In this document: positions 5,819 to 8,280 of the stretch, piece after piece | How the letters are laid out: each line of letters starts with the position of its first letter | Numbering within the stretch: position 1 is the first letter of the stretch | Source: DASPXY01 sp038227745 | Lineage (GTDB): Bacteria > Planctomycetota > Planctomycetia > Gemmatales > Gemmataceae | Direction: 5' to 3' | Length of the DNA: 8,280 nt | NCBI GenBank assembly: GCA_038227745.1 | Contig: JBBRPS010000470.1 | Location: 1 to 8,280, forward strand | Made by a program: the position numbers and the translations under genes | Notes under the pieces: model-generated | The model's input: only the letters and a program-made list of their open reading frames with translations | Databases searched by the model: none | Told to the model about the DNA's origin: nothing

Positions 5819-7351
5819 CTACCGCTGTTTCGTCAGCGGAAGCGCGGCCTGCTCCGTCTGCCCGGCGGCGCACGGGAGATAATAACGCTGCGCGATGCTC
5901 ACCCGCGCATAGTAGTTCCCCAAGATGCTGAAGAGCAGCAGGGCCACGGTGGCCACGCCGGACAGCGCGACACGACCGCGCCGCCGCGGCAGAGCCTTCG
6001 GGGCGTACACCAGCGCGACCAGGAAGATCGGCAGCAGGAACGGGAACCAGTTGCGCCCCTGGGCGCCGAAGCGGTTGTCCGTGCGGATGTACAGGGCGAA
6101 CATCAACGCCGTGAACAAGAAGTAGCTGTTGACGACCGGGTTCGAGAAGGCCGCGCGCACGGCCAGCCAGCGCCTGCCCTTCCACGCTACCCGGCCGAGC
6201 CGGTACGCCACGCGCCCGAAGCGGCAGAGAGCGAGTACCGCCAGCGGCCACGCGAACGCCCGGATGAGCCACCAGACCGCCGTCGTGGTGTCCGCGTCGC
6301 GGACGGTCAGCGGCGTGTCCAGCCAGCCGAACAGGCCCCAGAAGGATTTATGCGTCTGCCCCAGGTGGAAGTCCTTCACCGCGTGCAGGAAGGCCAGCGG
6401 CAGCGAGGGAGAGCGCTCCGCGGTGGGAGCGAAATAGTTCGGCGTGCCGCGCACCGTCCACCAGTAGGCGGCGCCGAGGGCCAGCGAGGGCAGGAGCAGG
6501 AGCAGCAGGCCGAGGAGCCACCGCCGCAGTGAGCCGAGTTCCGTGCCGAGCATGGCCAGCGCGGGCAGGGCGACGCACAGCCAGAAGTGCGTCTTGGTCA
6601 CCAGCAAAGCGCCCAGCGCCAGGCCGAGCAGCGCGAGGGGGCCGCTGCTGCACTCCCGCCGCCGCGCCCGCAGGGTGAGGTAGAAGCACAGCGACACCAG
6701 GGTGAAGGCCAGGTTGTCCGGCTGGACGTACGAGGAGAGGAACGAGGTCAGCGGGAAGGAGCCGATACAGGCGGTGATGAGCAGGCTGAACCCGGGTCGG
6801 CAGCCGAGCAGTCGCACCGTGCCGTGGCTCAGGAGCAGGCTGGCCGCCAGCAGCACGACCGAGAAGAGGCGGGCGCCGAAGAAGACCGCCACGACGCCTT
6901 CCTGCCCCAGGCGGACCAGGTCGATCCAGCCGGCCAGCAGCGCGTAGTACCCGAACGGGTACAGGGCGGCGAGCTGGCTGGGGGTGTCGATCCGGCAGGC
7001 CGACGGCGGGGCGTCCCGGTCGAGGGCTTCGTAGAACGCGGCCGTGCCATAGCCCGCGGGCATCTTGACCGACGGGTGAAAGGCGACGTCCACGGTGTGC
7101 GCGCGCTTCTGGAGGTAGAGCGTGTACGGATGCACGGAGCCGGGCAGCGACCGGAAGGCGGAGTTCTGGACCAGGAAAAGGCCGCGATGGGCGTTGATCG
7201 CCAGGGCATAGTCGAGGTGCTCGGCCTCGTCGGGGGCCTGGTAGATCGGGACGAGGAAGACCCACAGGAGGGTTTGGCCGGCCGCCGCCAGCACGACGGC
7301 CGCGAGGCCCAGGCGAGGCCAGGTGCGCGCGAGCCAACGCCAGGCTGACAT
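5819..7351 (-). CDS. DUF2142 family polytopic membrane protein, GT-C glycosyltransferase-like
   Basis: 510 aa, starting at 7351, where GGGAGG lies 8 nt upstream; an upstream in-frame ATG at 7405 would add 18 polar residues with no ribosome binding site advantage. About twelve hydrophobic segments can be drawn. The first (13-35) leads into VPIYQAPDEAEHLDYA (34-49), whose Asp-Glu-x-x-His in the first outer loop is the hallmark of DUF2142 and resembles the acidic catalytic loop of GT-C enzymes that use lipid-linked sugars. YPFGYY (131-136) and SSYVQPDNL (206-214) are further family signatures. The probable role is glycan or polymer transfer at the outer face of the inner membrane, inferred from fold similarity only. 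It follows the purine nucleoside phosphorylase gene after a 132-bp gap and converges on dcd with 47 bp between stops. Confidence 0.87.
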   Translation of the reverse strand: MSAWRWLARTWPRLGLAAVVLAAAGQTLLWVFLVPIYQAPDEAEHLDYALAINAHRGLFLVQNSAFRSLPGSVHPYTLYLQKRAHTVDVAFHPSVKMPAGYGTAAFYEALDRDAPPSACRIDTPSQLAALYPFGYYALLAGWIDLVRLGQEGVVAVFFGARLFSVVLLAASLLLSHGTVRLLGCRPGFSLLITACIGSFPLTSFLSSYVQPDNLAFTLVSLCFYLTLRARRRECSSGPLALLGLALGALLVTKTHFWLCVALPALAMLGTELGSLRRWLLGLLLLLLPSLALGAAYWWTVRGTPNYFAPTAERSPSLPLAFLHAVKDFHLGQTHKSFWGLFGWLDTPLTVRDADTTTAVWWLIRAFAWPLAVLALCRFGRVAYRLGRVAWKGRRWLAVRAAFSNPVVNSYFLFTALMFALYIRTDNRFGAQGRNWFPFLLPIFLVALVYAPKALPRRRGRVALSGVATVALLLFSILGNYYARVSIAQRYYLPCAAGQTEQAALPLTKQR

Positions 7352-7483
7352 GAGCGAGTCCTCCCGCGCCGGGCGGATCGGGGCGGGACAGCGCTCCCGG
7401 GCCACCCGGTCCGGGGGCGAACATTACTCGCAACGGCGAGAGGAAACCAGGCCAGTCTGGGGTTCCCCGGCCCGTGGGCGCGG

Positions 7484-8275
7484 TCAGACGAGACGCAGGA
7501 ACCCTTCGAGTAAATCCGCCAGGCGCTCGACCTGGGCCGCGGCCGTCGTCAGGACCTCCTCGTGGCCGAGCGGCGCATCGCTCAGTCCCGCCGCGCGGTT
7601 GGTGATGCACGACAGGGCGGCACACTCCATGCCCGCATCGTGCCCCGCCTGGATCTCGCGTGCCGTGGACATACCGACCGCGTCCGCTCCCCAGGCCTTC
7701 AGCGCCCGGATCTCCGCGGGCGTCTCGTAGCACGGCCCGGTCACCGCCCCGTAAATGCCCTGGTGCAGTGCCATGCCCAGCCCACGCGCGGCCTGGGCCA
7801 GCAGTCCGAGGAGGCGCGGCGAATAGGGGCGCGGGCGCGGCGGCCCCAGGGCGCCGGGACCGGGGAGGCGCCAGCAGTAGGGCCGCGTCCATTCCAGGTG
7901 ATCGCGGAGGGCCATCAGGCTGCCGGGCGTCAGGGCGTCGTGAATGCCGCCGGCGGCGTTGGTCAGCAGCAGCACGCGGGCGCTGAGGGAGTAGGCCGTC
8001 TCGACCGGCAGCACAACCTTGCTCCAGGAGTGGCCCTCGTAGTAGTGCAGCCGGCCCTCGAAGACGAGGACGCGCTTGTCGGCCCAGTCGCCGAGTGTGA
8101 CGCGACCGCCGTGGCCGGCGACCGATGTCGCCTCCAGTCCTGGGATGTCCGCGAAGGGCACGCTCTCCGCTCGCTCCAGGCGACGGGCCACGGCGCTCAT
8201 GCCGGAACCCAGCACGACGGCCACGTCCGGCCGCGCCGCCGTTTCCAGTCGGGTGAAGGGGAGGGATGGCTCCAT
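7484..8275 (-). CDS. punA: Purine nucleoside phosphorylase, trimeric type
   Basis: 263 aa, close to the 270-290 aa norm. It phosphorolyses purine nucleosides to free base plus ribose-1-phosphate in purine salvage. LGSG with phosphate-binding S24, GHGGR (54-58), GRLHYYEG (74-81, R75 and H77), LTNAAGG (104-110), TGPCYETPAEIR with E184, GADAVGMSTARE (196-207, M202 and S203) and CITNRAAG with N226 (purine-binding Asn) match the family; E184 and N226 correspond to human Glu201 and Asn243. It probably prefers 6-oxopurines, and methylthioadenosine phosphorylase is less likely because Asn rather than Asp is at 226. The stretch 126-153 is short and Pro/Arg-rich compared with the usual segment there. 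The start at 8275 gives a sensible N-terminus, but only 5 bp of upstream sequence are visible, so an earlier start cannot be excluded. Confidence 0.93.
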   Translation of the reverse strand: MEPSLPFTRLETAARPDVAVVLGSGMSAVARRLERAESVPFADIPGLEATSVAGHGGRVTLGDWADKRVLVFEGRLHYYEGHSWSKVVLPVETAYSLSARVLLLTNAAGGIHDALTPGSLMALRDHLEWTRPYCWRLPGPGALGPPRPRPYSPRLLGLLAQAARGLGMALHQGIYGAVTGPCYETPAEIRALKAWGADAVGMSTAREIQAGHDAGMECAALSCITNRAAGLSDAPLGHEEVLTTAAAQVERLADLLEGFLRLV

Positions 8276-8280
8276 GTGCG

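Noticed and set aside
5792..5819. Bidirectional terminator in the dcd/DUF2142 convergent gap
   Set aside because: GACGGC and GCCGTC can pair, but the stem is only 6 bp with a 16-nt loop and no T-tract on either side, too weak to annotate.
6348..7892. 514-codon minus-strand frame spanning the DUF2142 and phosphorylase genes
   Set aside because: It crosses two well-supported genes in another frame and its translation is Pro/Arg/Gly-rich without motifs.

Overview
The window is GC-rich, densely coded, non-mobile-looking chromosomal DNA. It most probably comes from a planctomycete of the Gemmata/Gemmatales type. Three things point there: a secreted WD40 protein with the C-terminal helical tail common in that group, small conserved proteins that I associate with planctomycetes, and a 57-bp palindrome whose arms resemble a dispersed repeat I recall from many Gemmata-like genomes. 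The lineage is inferred from recall, not from a search. I see no rRNA, tRNA, CRISPR array, insertion sequence or phage gene. Long open frames antisense to most genes are a by-product of high GC.

Layout. A left minus-strand block (65-3459) reads in the order gpsA (glycerol-3-phosphate dehydrogenase), a DUF1802 protein, then an exported seven-bladed WD40 protein with a HEAT-like tail. The perfect 27-bp inverted repeat lies between gpsA and the DUF1802 gene, and a GC-rich hairpin/G-quadruplex motif lies between the DUF1802 and WD40 genes. A 236-bp divergent region (3460-3695) then separates gpsA from a plus-strand block (3696-5771). That block holds a 74-aa conserved small protein, an HpcH/HpaI-family aldolase, a 92-aa unknown protein, and a dCTP deaminase-family enzyme whose start overlaps the 92-aa stop by 4 bp. 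A right minus-strand block (5819-8275) holds a trimeric-type purine nucleoside phosphorylase followed by a DUF2142 polytopic membrane protein. The plus and right blocks converge across a 47-bp gap.

Function. Most genes are housekeeping or metabolic: G3P supply for phospholipids, carbonyl/aldol chemistry, purine salvage and pyrimidine nucleotide balance. The WD40 and DUF2142 proteins belong to the cell envelope. No single pathway ties the window together. The most distinctive unit is the 92-aa/dCTP-deaminase pair at 4903-5771. It is translationally coupled, has a plausible promoter of its own, and is about 60% GC in the stretches I counted, against about 80% in the two stretches of the aldolase gene I counted. 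Its deaminase departs from the textbook E. coli enzyme at several places in the active-site region. It is the best candidate here for an undescribed two-gene system, but nothing in the sequence proves a joint function.
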